Positions 24,401-36,440 of a stretch of DNA of 64,000 bases are shown piece by piece. The number at the start of each line of letters is the position of its first letter. Position 1 is the stretch's first letter. The DNA comes from Polydactylus sextarius (lineage: Eukaryota; Chordata; Actinopteri; Polynemidae): the NCBI GenBank assembly GCA_016801845.1, contig CM028924.1, forward strand, positions 9,638,501 to 9,702,500. The letters run 5' to 3'. Under the pieces are notes generated by a model. It had not been told where the DNA came from. It made no database searches and saw only the letters and a program-made list of their open reading frames with translations. The translations under genes were made by a program, and so were the position numbers.

Positions 24401-25764
24401 AAATTTACCCCGATATCATCTTTATGAACCTAGAACTTGAATTTCCCTTAAAAGAATTATAAATGTTTGAATATTGAAATGCGTCGTATAAAAATATTAA
24501 ATATAAGTAAATACAATCACTGATGTAATGCAAGTCCTGAGTCTTGAAAACAAGCTAAGAACTAAACTATTAAAGTATTAAATTACAAAGCAAACAACAT
24601 TTATCGCGTATTTACAAATACTTTTTTGGTTTGATTACTTTTGTATTCATTTGGTGCCGCGATCGAAATGGAAACACAAGTTTCGATTAATAACACTAAT
24701 GTTTACTACGTCTACCCTGAAGAAGTGGGGTCTATCACAATGGATTGTCTTGTAAATGTACACGTATGTCAGCTTTAGGTATAACCTTGTCTCGTCACAC
24801 TTGATCGTAAATATTCTGTTTGAGCTAAGATGAACTAAGGGTCTCGGCATCTTGATATTCTTTTATTTGTTCCTTCCTGCATTAATGGATAAAAGAGAAG
24901 CTTGTCGATAATATAAATGTAAATGTAAATGCGCGCTATGATGTGGGCAGACAGTTTGATGAGGGTTGTGACTTCATAAAGCTTCTTGTCGGATTCACAG
25001 AGACATTACATTCTGAACTGAGGAACCTAATGAGCTTTTTGACAGAGCCTAAGGACTCTGGGACTGATTAGCAGAGATGCATACTGATAATATAACTTCC
25101 AGAAAGAGACACAGAGGCTCATTATCCTTTTTATTATGTGAAAACAGAAACCAGTGTTTAAATTATTCAAGGAAACTGAATTAAGAACATATTCGACTAG
25201 ACTTATATCAACAGCCTGGGGAGTCGTATCAAGGTGGACGAAGTGTTGCATTAATACATAACTGGAGGCTGTTTCATACTATAATGCTCTTAGTGTGTGT
25301 GTTTGGAAACAAGCAAATGCAAAGCTAAAGGTAACAAGTTTCCAAACGTGTGGTTTTCACTCGCTTGAGATAATTGCACAATGGAAGTTCTTAGAGGTTT
25401 AGTTTGTGACAAAAGGATCACGTTTGTCCCTCGAGTCAGTCAATACAATGAGATGTGTAGTCGGTGACGAGGCGTCGTAGCTCACTGTTGTGTTTGGTAT
25501 TTTACTGACTAATAGACACAGTTTGTGTAGGTGGATGTGTGGTGGGGTTCCTAAATCCTCGTGCAAACAACCTGAATATAAAATATTCCGTCTGAGTCCA
25601 TGTCCCTCCACAGTCCGTCAGTGTCTGTTTCTTCTACTTTTACAGGAACTGCACATATATACATTCTTACTAAAGATGTGAGGACATTTAAAATCATTTA
25701 CATATAATGTAGGTCTAACGAGGTCTTAACCTTCAAACCTTTAAAATTTGTGAAGATTAGACAA
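21481..25764. other. Long non-coding stretch, nothing firmly recognised
   Basis: No gene is supported. A (TA)n run lies at 21955-21970 and a (TG)n run at 22575-22590. The 125-codon minus-strand frame at 22274-22651 crosses that TG run, which reads as His-Thr repeats, so it is not a credible protein. 22640-22760 has a short TGCTGACG tandem. 24470-24640 is AT-rich. C runs lie near 23668-23681. Confidence 0.5.
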
Positions 25765-25960
25765 AACGTACTCATAATGCTAAAAGGTCCTTTTTTTTCC
25801 CAATGAGCTTAAACGTGCTCACAATGATAAAATGTCCTCATAATGCAAGAATTTCCTCATAATGGTAAAATGTCCTCATAATGATTAAACTAAAATATCC
25901 TCATTATACCAGAATGGCTTTACAAATCTAAATTGTCCTCATAATGCTACAGTGTCGTCA
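25765..25960 (+). repeat. Degenerate minisatellite, ATGTCCTCATAATG unit
   Basis: About eight degenerate units of roughly 18-22 bp share TCCTCATAATG: near 25769 (ACTCATAATGC), 25817 (GCTCACAATGAT), 25833, 25852, 25873, 25896 (TCCTCATTATA) and 25936. Units vary in length and spacing, so it is an old array. Similar TCCCCATAATG sequence recurs at 62040-62130. Confidence 0.8.
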
Positions 25961-26494
25961 GAACGATGGTGTGACGCCAAACACACTGATTTTGAACACG
26001 AATTCATGCTAATAGGCTGCATTAAAGCAGACACACACACTCACATTCTAACTCATTCGTGGCTGTCATGTGTCAGCTGTGCGTCTGTCTGAACTGATAA
26101 GAGGAGACAGAGAAATCATTGTGTATCACTGTGTGTGTGTGTGTATATGTGATTGCGATGGTTGTGAGTCTTTGAACGAAGCTTTGACTTTAGAGAAACC
26201 ACTGTGTGTGTGTGTTGCCTCTTTATTTAAAGTTATTCATAAAGCTTCAGAACAGTTTTTTGCTGCAATTGTGTTTATTTTTGTGCATGTGAACCATTTG
26301 AAATCCTGTGTGTGTGTGTGTGTGTGTGTCTTAAGTAGCAGAGGGATTTAGGCAGGAGGGGGAGGAGATAGATGGCCATCCTGTGATAGAGGCGGTTGCC
26401 GGGTGACAGTTGGCGGTGACTTAGCGACCTCCAGCCAAATTACTTTCTAGAAAGAGAGAGAGCAAAGTGCAGCTTAAGATAGCGCCATACTTAC
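25961..26494. other. Non-coding with TG microsatellites
   Basis: TG runs lie at 26131-26144 and 26307-26329. The 93-codon frame at 26070-26351 is held open by TG runs that read as Val-Cys. No gene is supported. Confidence 0.6.
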
Positions 26495-26570
26495 CTGTTA
26501 TAACTCATGAGGGGTGATGGGTAGGTGTGGGGTAGGTGTGAGGGCAAGACGGGATCAGAAGGAAGTGAAG
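26495..26570 (-). CDS. Candidate internal coding exon (unassigned gene)
   Basis: On the minus strand a long pyrimidine tract (26630 down to 26573, ending CATCTCATCCCCAG) meets AG at 26572-26571. The interval ends with AACAG followed by GTAAGTATG, a near-perfect 5' splice site (GT at 26494-26493). The 76 nt between them are open in only one frame, entered after 2 nt: residues SLPSDPVLPSHL then PHTYPSPLMSYN, leaving 2 nt at the end. The peptide is rich in Pro, Ser and His, as in disordered regions of transcription and RNA-binding regulators, but I do not recognise it. The other two frames contain stops. No neighbouring exon was identified in the window, so the gene, if real, would have introns extending beyond it. 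A chance splice pair with one open frame in 76 nt is quite possible. Confidence 0.22.
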
Positions 26571-28973
26571 CTGGGGATGAGATGAGGAAGGAAAGGAGCG
26601 AAAAATTGTAGAGGATGTAAAAAAAAAAGGGTACTGTGGTCACCATGGTAACAGGTCCAGATCTGGTCCAAACTCCAGCATCTCAGTGTTTCCTCCTTGT
26701 AGCAACTTACACAGGAATGACTGCGACTCCTTTCCTTGCACAAACATGGCTGCCACTCGGTTACTTCCTGGTCATTGCACCACAGCTCCGATCTTATTGG
26801 CCAAAATAGCTGTCTGGGGGCTTTGCCAAGATGGCAGCCAAGTCCCTGAATGGACTTTGATAGACGGAAAACTGTCCAGATGGCCAGAATGGACACAAAC
26901 TCTCATGCGCACATCTCCTCTACACATTCAACAAAGTAAACACACCTTGACATCAACGCTGATAAATGACATCACTGCACACACACAAACACGCACTCAC
27001 ACACTGACTATCTCTAACACACACTCCTGTATATACAGACAGTTTGTCACTCCTTCACTATCACACTCATGCTGAGTGACACTGACAGATGGCAGGTTGA
27101 CGCACCAATTGCGAAGACGGCGGTGTCGCTTTTTAACATGTCGTTTGTATGATCGCGAGGGTGGGGGATGTTGCCCGTGGAAACCATTTTGTGGCTGAAA
27201 AACCGAGATTGAGTTTTCGCCTTCACTGCGGTGACAGATAACAAGACCTCGGCAATCAGCCGCCGACAGTATCATGCGCTCGACCATCCGTCAGAGGCGA
27301 CAGGCGACGGCGTGGAGACGGATGATCCCCGCAAGGAGACAAGGACGCAGGAGATGTTGGAGGAGATAGGACACGAGGAGGCAGATGTGCTGCAGATGTT
27401 AGTTGTGTGACTGTCCAGTGATCACGTGATCAGTTTGCGTAACCAGTTTAGTGCCAGTGCAACATTATGTCAATGAAAGATAAAACAGCACAGTATGATT
27501 GGTTGTTAATGACGTTATGGTACCAACCCAGCAGTTTGTGTATGAAAGGAGACTGTATGTAACAGAGTTTAGGTCCACTTCACTTGAAGGGTCCTCGGGT
27601 AATAATAAACTCTGCTGAATTTGACTCCTGACTACTCCTTTATACCTTTAAAGTATAATTGAACATCAGAAGAATCACAGGTGCTAACCAGCTAGCTAGC
27701 TGCTTTGCAGATGTGCAGCAGATGTTACTTCTGTCATTTCCCCAGAATATATAATCACATGAGTTTGTTTACGGTTGTCATGGAAACTTCAACTAAAGAA
27801 AGAAAGAAAGTTTGGACACAGCTAGAATTTATTCATGAACTACAAAGTCTTTTAATTTGAAAGTTCAGTAGCTGCTAACCAGCTAGCCCTGGCTTGTAGC
27901 GACTGACTTCCTGTTCCGCTCAGGTGGAGAACTTTGATATGACAAACTCTCGTTAGCGCGTTAGCTGTTTAGCGGCATTATTGCGTCCACATGGACACAC
28001 AACACGCTCTGTGCCGCTGGGACGTGATGAACTTCCTCTTTATTGATTTTTTAACAAAGCGGCTCGTGCGTCGTGGAGATTTAGAGACGCGTCGGTGCAG
28101 ATTCACCGCCGGCGCCCACCTGCAGCCACTTGAGCGTGAGTGTAAATCAGTCCATCATGAGCAGGTCATGTTTCCCAGCATGCCCCGCTGATTAAAGCTG
28201 ATGACTACAAAAAGGAGGAAAATATGCTTATCGACAGGCAGTCGATGGCACATCCTGGAAACCTGATCAGATCAGGAAGGACCCTGCTGCGGGTTGAAAG
28301 GCCACAGAGTCCCGGCGGGCGGCTGATAGTGAACGTCCCCTCGGAGAGAAAAGCAAAACCTGACATCTTCGCTCTTTGTTGTACAGATTATCCGTCTCCT
28401 ATGAGCTGTTCAGCCTCTGGTGTGTACGATCTTTGTGTCGTCCAGACGTCCTTGTGAACACGACGTAGCCGATTGCAACTTGTGTAAATTGCTAATTTAA
28501 AATAAAACAAAACAAAACCAAAAAAAAAACGTTGTATCAATGCAACTAATTTGCATCACTGCATCCTAATTACAACAGCAATCACATGCAATATGCTGAT
28601 GAGTTTCACTTGTTGAGACAAAGCAAAGAAAAACAAGTGTTGTTGAATGAATAAATGAATAAAGCAGCGGCGTCTAGTTACATAAACCTGCAAACACACA
28701 CACAAACACAACAATAAACCGAGCGTCTGCGCATGTAAAGGCTCGTTACTGTTACTGACACTGATGCACCGTTGCGAAATAGACTGACAAAGATCAGATA
28801 ACACACACGCTCATGCACACACACGTCGGTGCTTACATGTGAGGAGATGTGTTGCTGCTCAGCGTCTCCCACTCATCTCCACTAAAACCACTTAGTATAA
28901 TGTGAGTGAACGCACAGCTCATCGCTGTAATCCTCCTGTAACACGGACTCAGACGACTCAGTGCCAAAGCACC
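26571..28973. other. Non-coding, nothing firmly recognised
   Basis: Contains a TG/CA-rich strip near 26970-27005. GCAGATGTGCTGCAGATGTTA (27382) and GCAGATGTGCAGCAGATGTTA (27707) are a short repeated segment. GTCTTTTAATTTGAAAGTTC at 27848 has an inverted partner at about 30648. Open frames on both strands near 26555-27287 have no recognised domain. Confidence 0.45.
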
Positions 28974-29025
28974 GTGTGTGTGTGTGTGATCCCTGTCACT
29001 CTGTGTGTGTGTGTGTGTGTGTGTG
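28974..29025 (+). repeat. Interrupted TG microsatellite
   Basis: Two TG runs (28974-28987 and 29001-29025) are separated by GATCCCTGTCACTC. Confidence 0.95.
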
Positions 29026-30728
29026 GATGTGAGACAGGAAGTCGCTTCACATATCAACATCTCAGCTTTATGATCAATAAACAGTTTGAGTTAGAAGTGC
29101 GAGTACAGTTGCTTTCTGTTTGTTTTCATGCTAAAAATTTGACACCACTCATCTGTCACGTTGACGTGTTAAAGGTGCGTCATGTCAGGTCAGTCGGTTG
29201 CCGTGGAGGTCAAACGCCCAACGCACAAGTCTGTGTTTCCTGTTTTTTAATCTGAAAGTCCTGGCAGGAATTTAGTTCGTGATCTGCTCTGGTAGAGAAC
29301 TGGAACAAGACAAGTTGCCGTTAGCAAGTCAGCTAATTAACGGCTAACAACTGGGATTGATGAGTAAATAGATGCTAGTGCTAGCCATGTAGCAAAAGCA
29401 AAAAAAAACAAACAAAAAAATACGCAAATAGAACCTTTAAATACGAAGCTACAACCTGCAATTTAATTTAGCATGAATGCATCTTCAAAGAGCTGCAGCC
29501 AATGAGGATTCACCACCACCCAGCCAACCAACCAATAGTTTAACTCCACCACTCATTCACAGACAGTGTCTGTTTCAATGCAGACAAACTTAAGAACAAG
29601 TAACAAAAGGAGTGGCGGATGTTTTACATTAGATTTTACGCGGCGGTGAGGAAGTTATCATCGGTCTGTTGAAGGAGCCTCATTCTTCTCTTTCAGCGTC
29701 GGCAACAATTCAAGAAAATGAAAAGCCTCCGCAGACATTCAGCCACCGAGGCACAAAGAAGCCGCTGCAGTTTCCTCTTATTATATTTACTGAAATCCAC
29801 ACGACAGTGTAATTTATGTGTCGACTTTTATGAATATTGAACCTGGAGAAAAGAAAAACTCACAGAGGTGGAGAGTCAAAGAAAAAAAATACTGTTTACT
29901 ACACTGAGACTGTAGCTGTGGTCCAGCCAGGAAAACTCTCAGAAACAGTTTTATCCTGCAAAAAAAAAAAAAAAAAAAAAAGAAGCTCGTTTCCCTCTGT
30001 TTCTTTACGATCCACGGAACCGTCGTTAACACGTTATCGCCTCTTTTTGTTGTGTTTTTGAGACGGCGGGAGAGAAAAACGGCGGAAATTTAATCGCCGT
30101 CATAAAAGTTGCCCGAGACTCGTGAAAACAGCTGCAGGTAAATCAGGAGTTTTACATGCGACGATACGAGCTCAGAGAATGGCTCCATAAACCGCTCGAA
30201 TCAACTTTTACGCCTTCACATCACGCCGCAGCCTGACTGATGACGATCAGAACCGATTAGCAACGCCGTCGTCATCGTCATGTACAGCAGGGGACATGAA
30301 CACTGATATATGTATATGATATACTCTATATATCCTCTAATGTTATAGTCCCTGGCCAGATGAAAAGTAATAATATAGCACAGAAAAAACTACTCGTCTC
30401 CACTACAGATGGACCAATAAACTCTAGTAGATCCATATCACAATTTGTCTTTTGAATTACATCAGACATGTATCTATATCAGATTATAATCTTAATATAC
30501 TCCACACACACACACACACATATGTGATTATACTGAGTATGTTCATGCAGATTCATTGACGCCGCCAACCGACCTGTTAGCCTCCAGCTAGCACGCTAGC
30601 GGGAGCTTGTAGTATCCGGGCTGGCTGGTAGTTACCACCTGCTGAACTTTCAAATTAAAAGACTTTCTCATAGCAGCTCAGAATAACAGCCATGTCAGGA
30701 CTTTCAGAATAATTTTCCAGTCAAGTTG
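29026..30728. other. Non-coding; A run and CA run
   Basis: A run at about 29960-29981 and a CA run at 30503-30520. 30060-30290 is GC-richer with several CpG and no repeat. The segment TGAACTTTCAAATTAAAAGAC near 30644 is the inverse of that near 27848. No gene recognised. Confidence 0.5.

Positions 30729-30768
<40 letters not shown>
30729..30768. repeat. AT microsatellite, about 40 bp
   Basis: Uninterrupted alternating AT. Confidence 0.97.
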
Positions 30769-30773
<5 letters not shown>

Positions 30774-31169
30774 AGCAAAAACGTAAGTTTGTTCAAAGTG
30801 TCTGAAACACAACATTCATTAACATTAATGTAATAATGTCATAACACTTTCATCAAATACATCAGATAGTTAGAGACATAAAGATAAGAACATAGCATTG
30901 ACTATGTGATGGATGTAACTGATTTATATAATTGTACCTCGATGCTTTTGTGTCACATCACTGATCATTATCATTCCTAATAACTTAATAACACTCTTTG
31001 ATTGTGTTACAGTTGTTTTGTAAATTGAATGTTAATCTTTTCTGTCACTACGTGAAGTTAATCCTCCGCTGTCTGGCTCCCGATTGACACAGCAGACTAA
31101 TCTCTTCCTCACATAGCTAGGAGCTACAGCTAGTGCTAATCTCTTAGTCTGCATCGTCGCTTATCCGTC

Positions 31170-31208
<39 letters not shown>

Positions 31209-33254
31209 CATCATTGTTATTATTTTGTGCATGTGTAGCAGCAGACCACGCTAACTCTCAGAAATGAGGAAATTGTTAATTTGTCGGAGGGGGGTTTGGT
31301 GGGACTACTTTCAGCGGCGGATTAATCCGCTTTATGTGGTTCACTGATGTGGTTTTAATAGCTTAATAGTAAGTGGGGAAGCTGATGTGATTTTACTCCA
31401 GTTCGGGCTTTTTGTCTTTGACGTTTATTTGCGAATTCGAGCCGCTGAAAGTTTCCTGATTGTTTGTTCATTCGATTGTGCGTCTGGACGACTTCCTGAG
31501 AAACTCTCCCACCGCTCACGAGCGTCGGAGCGAAACAGCTTGACGTTTTCCCCAGTGACGTGACACTCTGTCTCTCTCTGGAGTTTACTCCCTAGTGTTT
31601 CTGCTCATTTTTCACAAAAGCTGTTGTTTTATTTTTTGTCTATTTATTTTCTTCATTTTGCTCAGCCATCGTCCATCATGTCGCGTTTTAAAGCCCTTTA
31701 TATTTGTTATTTTTTGTAATCTAATTCCACCTTATCACCGTGACTTTCTTATATTTTGCTCCTTGTTTTCTTTCTTTTGTTCTGAAGATGTTATTACAGC
31801 TCAACTTTTCTCACATTTATCTGTCGGCGTTCGTGAAATTGTGTTCATGCCGCGTTTTCTTTTCTTGTAGCCGCGTTTTGTTTAATTACCTTACTTTTTT
31901 TTTTTTTTTTTTTATATATATGACCATGGAAACTAAATTAACCAAAGTAAACAGAAGAGCCTCCCTGGAGCCACTTTGAGATAATACGTTTTAGAAAATG
32001 GGATTTCTTCAAAATATAAAAAGGAGAAGGTGAAGAAGGAAAAACATATTACATATGTTTGCCGATGCATAGAAAGTGATGTAATTATTCATGGGAAAAT
32101 GCTGCAAAATGCTCACCTACGCTACGCCCACGACAAACATCAAACTCAGAGACTCGACTCCTCCAGGCGCCGCTTTCTTACATATCATCAGTCTGTAATG
32201 TTCACGTTCTCACTTATTTATCTCTTCGTTCTTTTTTTTACCACTGCTGTTGTTGTTGTTGCTGTTGTTGTTCCCACATTTCCCTTCAGCTTCATCCTCA
32301 CAGACTTGACTTTAGCGCATTTCCCAGCGTGCATGAGCGGGGAAAAACCCCAAGAGAGCGAATGTGAACGCACCGACAAACAGCTGCAGGTTTCGGTGTG
32401 TAGGTGGAGAAAGTCGTGCCATTTACTCTAAACACGTCTTTTTCTTCTTCTTCTTCTTCTTCTTCTTTTGTTGAAGCTACAGACACGGGGAGAAAAAAAA
32501 ATGAGCAACGAACGCGATTGTCGGGTTTGTCAGAGAAAAAGCCCACTCGCTGGTTCTGAAGGACTTTTGAGAAACTCAGTGAAATGTTTCACTGTGTTTC
32601 TCTGATATACGACGCTACGCTTTGGTTAATAAATGGAAAAAAAAAAAAAAGTTAGTTAAACATTTTAACTGTTAATGTAGTTCTGTCAATCTAAAGAAAA
32701 AAACCAAACAAAAAAATCAAATCAGGTCTAGAATAAACCAAACTTCATCTAAAAACAAATCAAATTGTATTTCTGAAAACCAATTAGAAGTGATTTTGTG
32801 TTTTGAACAGCTCGGGTAGAAGATATGCAGAAAACCTCCATTTGTTGTTGAAGGAAGTCTTGAAGAAATCCAAAAGAAAATGTTTGTGTGTTTGCAACAT
32901 AAAGGTTTTGCGTCGTTTTGTGTCAACGTGCATCTTTTCTCTAGTATTTACTTCCCCTTGTTCATCATTTCTGCTTGTAAAGACTTAACGTCATTTCCCA
33001 CATTGAGTCTACCAACAATTAATAGTAGAAGAAAACATTCAGTCAGATCAAGGATGTTTGATGCTGTGTCGTCTTCAACCGACCGTCTGAACCTGGTCTG
33101 AACCGAACCTGACCCTCGGTCGTCCACCTCATGGTCTGATCTTCTCAGATGAGGAAATGAAGTGAAACGGCCTCAGAGGGAGGGACAGAAGACCGAGAGA
33201 CCGAGGGGTGGAAGCTTTGGGAATGCCAATGAATTAATGATGCAACGTGTTGAC
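30769..33254. other. Non-coding with several simple repeats
   Basis: Holds (ATT)n at 31175-31206, a T run at 31893-31912 and (TTC)n at 32438-32467. The longest open frame of the window (32030-32431, 133 codons, plus strand) lies here; it crosses TTG repeats and has no recognisable domain, so it is not called. Nothing else recognised. Confidence 0.5.
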
Positions 33255-33347
33255 ATTTTTCTCTTTCTCCATCCTTTCACTCCTTCCTTGTTCTGTTTCC
33301 TCCTCCTCTTCCTCTTCTCCTTCTCCTCCTTCTCTCTGCGCCGGTAG

Positions 33348-33472
33348 GAGGGTGTCCTTGTTAGCTCGTCGTCCCGTTGTAACCCCGAGGCCAGTGATGT
33401 GACTGGAATGTGAATTCGCCATTAAAGGACCGACTCTACCCGAGGAACTTCCTGCTTCCCAGAGAAACTCAG
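33348..33472 (+). other. Candidate non-coding (untranslated) exon
   Basis: A pyrimidine tract of about 90 nt (33255-33340, TTCCTCCTCCTCTTCC type) leads to CCGGTAG (AG at 33346-33347). 125 nt later AACTCAG is followed by GTAAGTTT (GT at 33473-33474), an ideal 5' splice site. All three frames contain stops (an ATGTGA occurs inside), so it is not a coding exon but could be a 5' untranslated or non-coding RNA exon. The segment between has moderate GC and no recognised repeat. Chance pairing is the alternative. Confidence 0.2.
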
Positions 33473-33740
33473 GTAAGTTTGTCCGTAATTGAATTTCTAA
33501 TGCGGCCGGCCCTCGCTGCGATTTGGTTACGTGTCCAGAATAATTAGAAACAAGTGGAGCGGACGTTTGGTTGAGGCCGTCTTCGTTTGGTGGACTGGCA
33601 GGTCAACTAACATTTAAACATTTAGAAGCTGGTGGTGGTGGAAGTTGAAATCTTTGGCGAAATTTGGCAAGAAGTTGGTTTCGCCAGATGCCTTGGAGAC
33701 CACAGCTGGAGCCTGAGTCTGTTATTAGAAGGTTTACCTT
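33473..33740. other. Non-coding, nothing recognised
   Basis: Short unique segment between the candidate exon and the SINE. Confidence 0.5.
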
Positions 33741-33911
33741 GGGGCAGCTGGATAGCCAAATGGTTATGGTGTATATATGCTGTGCAGCTGTTCCCTGGTT
33801 CGAATCCTGACCACGTTGAACTTTCCTGCACTGTCCTTGATGCTTCCTGTCTCTCTTTATACTGTCTCTATAATTAAAGGCAAAAAATACCCAAAAAACA
33901 AACAAAAAAAA
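33741..33911 (+). mobile_element. tRNA-derived SINE, plus strand
   Basis: Head GGGGCAGCTGGATAGCC with box A (TAGCCAAATGG, 33753-33763) and box B (GGTTCGAATCC, 33797-33807) correctly spaced, then a body (TTCCTGTCTCTCTTTATACT) and a tail TAATTAAAGGC leading into A-rich AAAATACCCAAAAAACAAAC. It is the same family as 1855-2040. Both RNA polymerase III boxes match the consensus, so this is the better preserved copy. Confidence 0.9.
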
Positions 33912-34377
33912 AGGTAACTTAAAACAACTGTATCCAGGATTACCAGACTTTGACTTTTTTGACTGAACCTCTAAACCAGGACTCCACCAGCTGAAGACTG
34001 AAAACCAGCAGGAAACAGTCTCTTCAACAGTTTTTCACAGACCTTCAGTGTCTCACTGTCACAAATCTTGTCTAAAACCTCACTTTTACCAAATGTCTCT
34101 CTTCTAATTATTCCACATTTACTTTGTGCAGCACTTGTGATGGTTGTTTTGTGCGTAAAGAAATCCATTGTCTTCATTTCGTAGCCACTTTTGAAAACAA
34201 AACCCTCTTTTCCAAAGTAGTTTAACAAACTGTCACATTCAGAAAGAAGCGGAGTGAAGTGTGTGATGTTTAAATCTGATCAGTGGTCAGATGTAGCTGC
34301 GTTTTTCTTCGCACGTGAGGCTTCAGTACCAGGATGTTGGGTACACACACACACACACTGAAGTGGACCTGACAGAG

Positions 34378-34411
<34 letters not shown>

Positions 34412-35304
34412 TATCTGTAGCTAGTTTTCTCTGATACCGATACAAAGATAAGTATCGTTTCCTGTCGTTCTTTATGTTAAATCCTCTCACATCATCAGTT
34501 TCGATCGGTTTGTGCCCGAAACTTCACCCTCCTCCCGCTTCTTCTGCACCAACCTTTTTTTTTTTTTAATTCCAAAAAAAAAAAAAAAAAAAAAAAAATG
34601 AATAAATAAATAAAATAGATGTCCCAGTAAAGTGCTTTTACTCTCATCCTGAGTGAGCCACAATGGCTGCGACAGCGTAAGCTGCAATAAGCCGCAATTC
34701 CTGCATCACCCACAGCACAAGTCCGCGAAGAAGCCGAAGAAGTGTAAGAGGATTGCAAAAAGGGTGGGGGGGCAGAGCTGCAGTTCATGGACAAAAAGGA
34801 TGGAATAAATATCCCTGTGTCCGGTTTAAAATATTGCTTTTGTGTTACAGCAGCATGCAGGGAGGTAAAATAAGCACTGAAAGAAGAGATTTGTGGGTAA
34901 AGTCTCTCCTGCTGCTAAAACGGAGAGAAAAGTGTTGTTCTACGATACGACAATAAACTAAAAGGTCGTTACAAACTTCGATTTTGAAATAAAATCCAGG
35001 ATTAATGATATAACAACTACTTTCATATCAGTTTTTTTTTTCCTGCATTAAAGGAGCAGATACAGTAGATGCAAAAAAAAAAAAAAAAAAATCTATACGT
35101 TTAAACAATGTTCTTTTGAGCTTTTTGGGGGTGGGGCAACCGAGAGATACAGGAAGTGGTTTTGATAGGAACTTTCAAAAAACGAGTTCAATGCAAACTC
35201 AAAAAATAGTTCAATTGATGCTCTTGTGTTGCATTATGGGAGTCTGAGCACGACTGTCCTTCTGCACACATGAAAATCTGATTGTGTCGTTTTCCTGTGA
35301 GAAT

Positions 35305-35307
<3 letters not shown>
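33912..35307. other. Non-coding with CA, TG and A runs
   Basis: A CA run lies at 34342-34358 and a TG run at 34381-34408. An A run at 34577-34598 follows a T run. Another A run lies near 35073-35090. No gene recognised. Confidence 0.5.
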
Positions 35308-35352
<45 letters not shown>

Positions 35353-35361
35353 CGTGTGTGT
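35308..35361 (+). repeat. GT / CG alternating microsatellite
   Basis: About sixteen GT units run into CGCGCGCG and back to TG. Alternating purine-pyrimidine with a CG core is the classic Z-DNA-prone composition. Confidence 0.95.
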
Positions 35362-35406
35362 AATCTACATCTGATTAGTGCAGAAGAGAGAAGATGAAGG
35401 GGTCGA

Positions 35407-35457
<51 letters not shown>
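35407..35457 (+). repeat. CT then GT compound microsatellite
   Basis: (CT)8 followed by about eighteen GT units, 46 bp downstream of another GT microsatellite. Confidence 0.95.
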
Positions 35458-35458
<1 letters not shown>

Positions 35459-36127
35459 CACAGCCTCCTCTCAGAGCAGCAGTCATCAGATATTAAGATC
35501 CTTTTCAATTTTTTTCGACATCATGAGGCACATAGGTTCATCCAGAGCGTGTGGGGGTTTTTTGGGTGTGTGTGTGTGGAATTTAAGACCACAACGGAGG
35601 ATTTCTGACATCGGCTGGAAACTCCATCATCGTCGCGACCGTCTGAGCTTCAGGAATCAAAGACAGACATCGTGACGGTTTCCAAAAGTGAAACAAAAAC
35701 ATGTGATCACCTCCTTATGCCTGACTGTTATTTATGTAATTTTCTTCTGCTATAAATATGACTGATAACAGCATATTGAACAATAATAACTACATTGATT
35801 TAAAAAGGTTCTTAACCACATTAACTAACTGTTGGAGACTGGTTTAACTGAGCAGTGCCTCACCCATATTTGGTCTTTTGTATATGCAAATGTCATTGTT
35901 ACAATGTTCTCATTGTTTGAGGCTTTTTTTTTCGCTGTCGTTCTTCTCTGATGGAGAAACTAGTCCAGTGGAGCAGGAAACAACTTGAACTTTTGGTTGG
36001 TTTTAATGTTTGTTACTTGGAAAGTGTTTGGTTCATTGCCATGATGATGATGATGATGACGTCAGTAGATTTTTTATTTGTGATTATCAGGTCGATATCA
36101 GCAATGAAAGTGGTGAATGTGGTTAAC
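35458..36127. other. Non-coding, nothing recognised
   Basis: A short (ATG)n run lies at 36040-36058. The 123-codon frame at 35951-36322 runs through this run into the repeat that follows and is not a credible gene. Confidence 0.5.
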
Positions 36128-36440
36128 CGGGTAGCAAAATCGTTACGGGACAAATTTGGCCCAATTTTGTCAAAGTTTCGGAAAGGAAACGGCCTCTATA
36201 TGGCCCAAAATAGACCAGTTAAACCAATGAAACAACTCCAAAATGTAGATATAACTGCCCCAAAAAGAGTCAAAAATCCCCAGTCGAGACAAAAACTTTT
36301 ACTTTGCTTACCTACTTTTTAAGTAGCGTGGTTAAACCAAAACTATGACACAGTCAAACCAAAGACCTTCACCTGCTTCCTCTGTGATTAAATGAATCAA
36401 AAATTGCCAGACTACAGCCACGATCTTTGATATCTAGGGT
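36128..36440 (+). repeat. Dispersed repeat, left arm
   Basis: 36128-36215 matches 16893-16985. 36238-36440 matches 37685-37904 in inverted orientation, sharing CCTTCACCTGCTTCCTCTG, ACAGTCAAACCAAAGA, TTTTTAAGTAG-GTGGTTAAACC and TTTGATATCT. Together with the right arm this frames about 1.25 kb. The arms may be the ends of one long-inverted-repeat element or two independent copies facing each other. Confidence 0.85.

Noticed and set aside
25765..25960. CRISPR-like array
   Set aside because: Units are degenerate, with no constant repeat and unique spacer pattern, and the genome is eukaryotic.
32030..32431. 133-codon plus-strand open frame, the longest in the window
   Set aside because: No recognised domain, contains TTG-repeat Val runs, no splice or promoter context; a frame of this length is expected by chance in 64 kb.
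1855..33911. True tRNA genes at the two box A/box B sites
   Set aside because: They do not fold as full cloverleafs by eye and are followed by SINE bodies with A-rich tails, so they are SINE heads.
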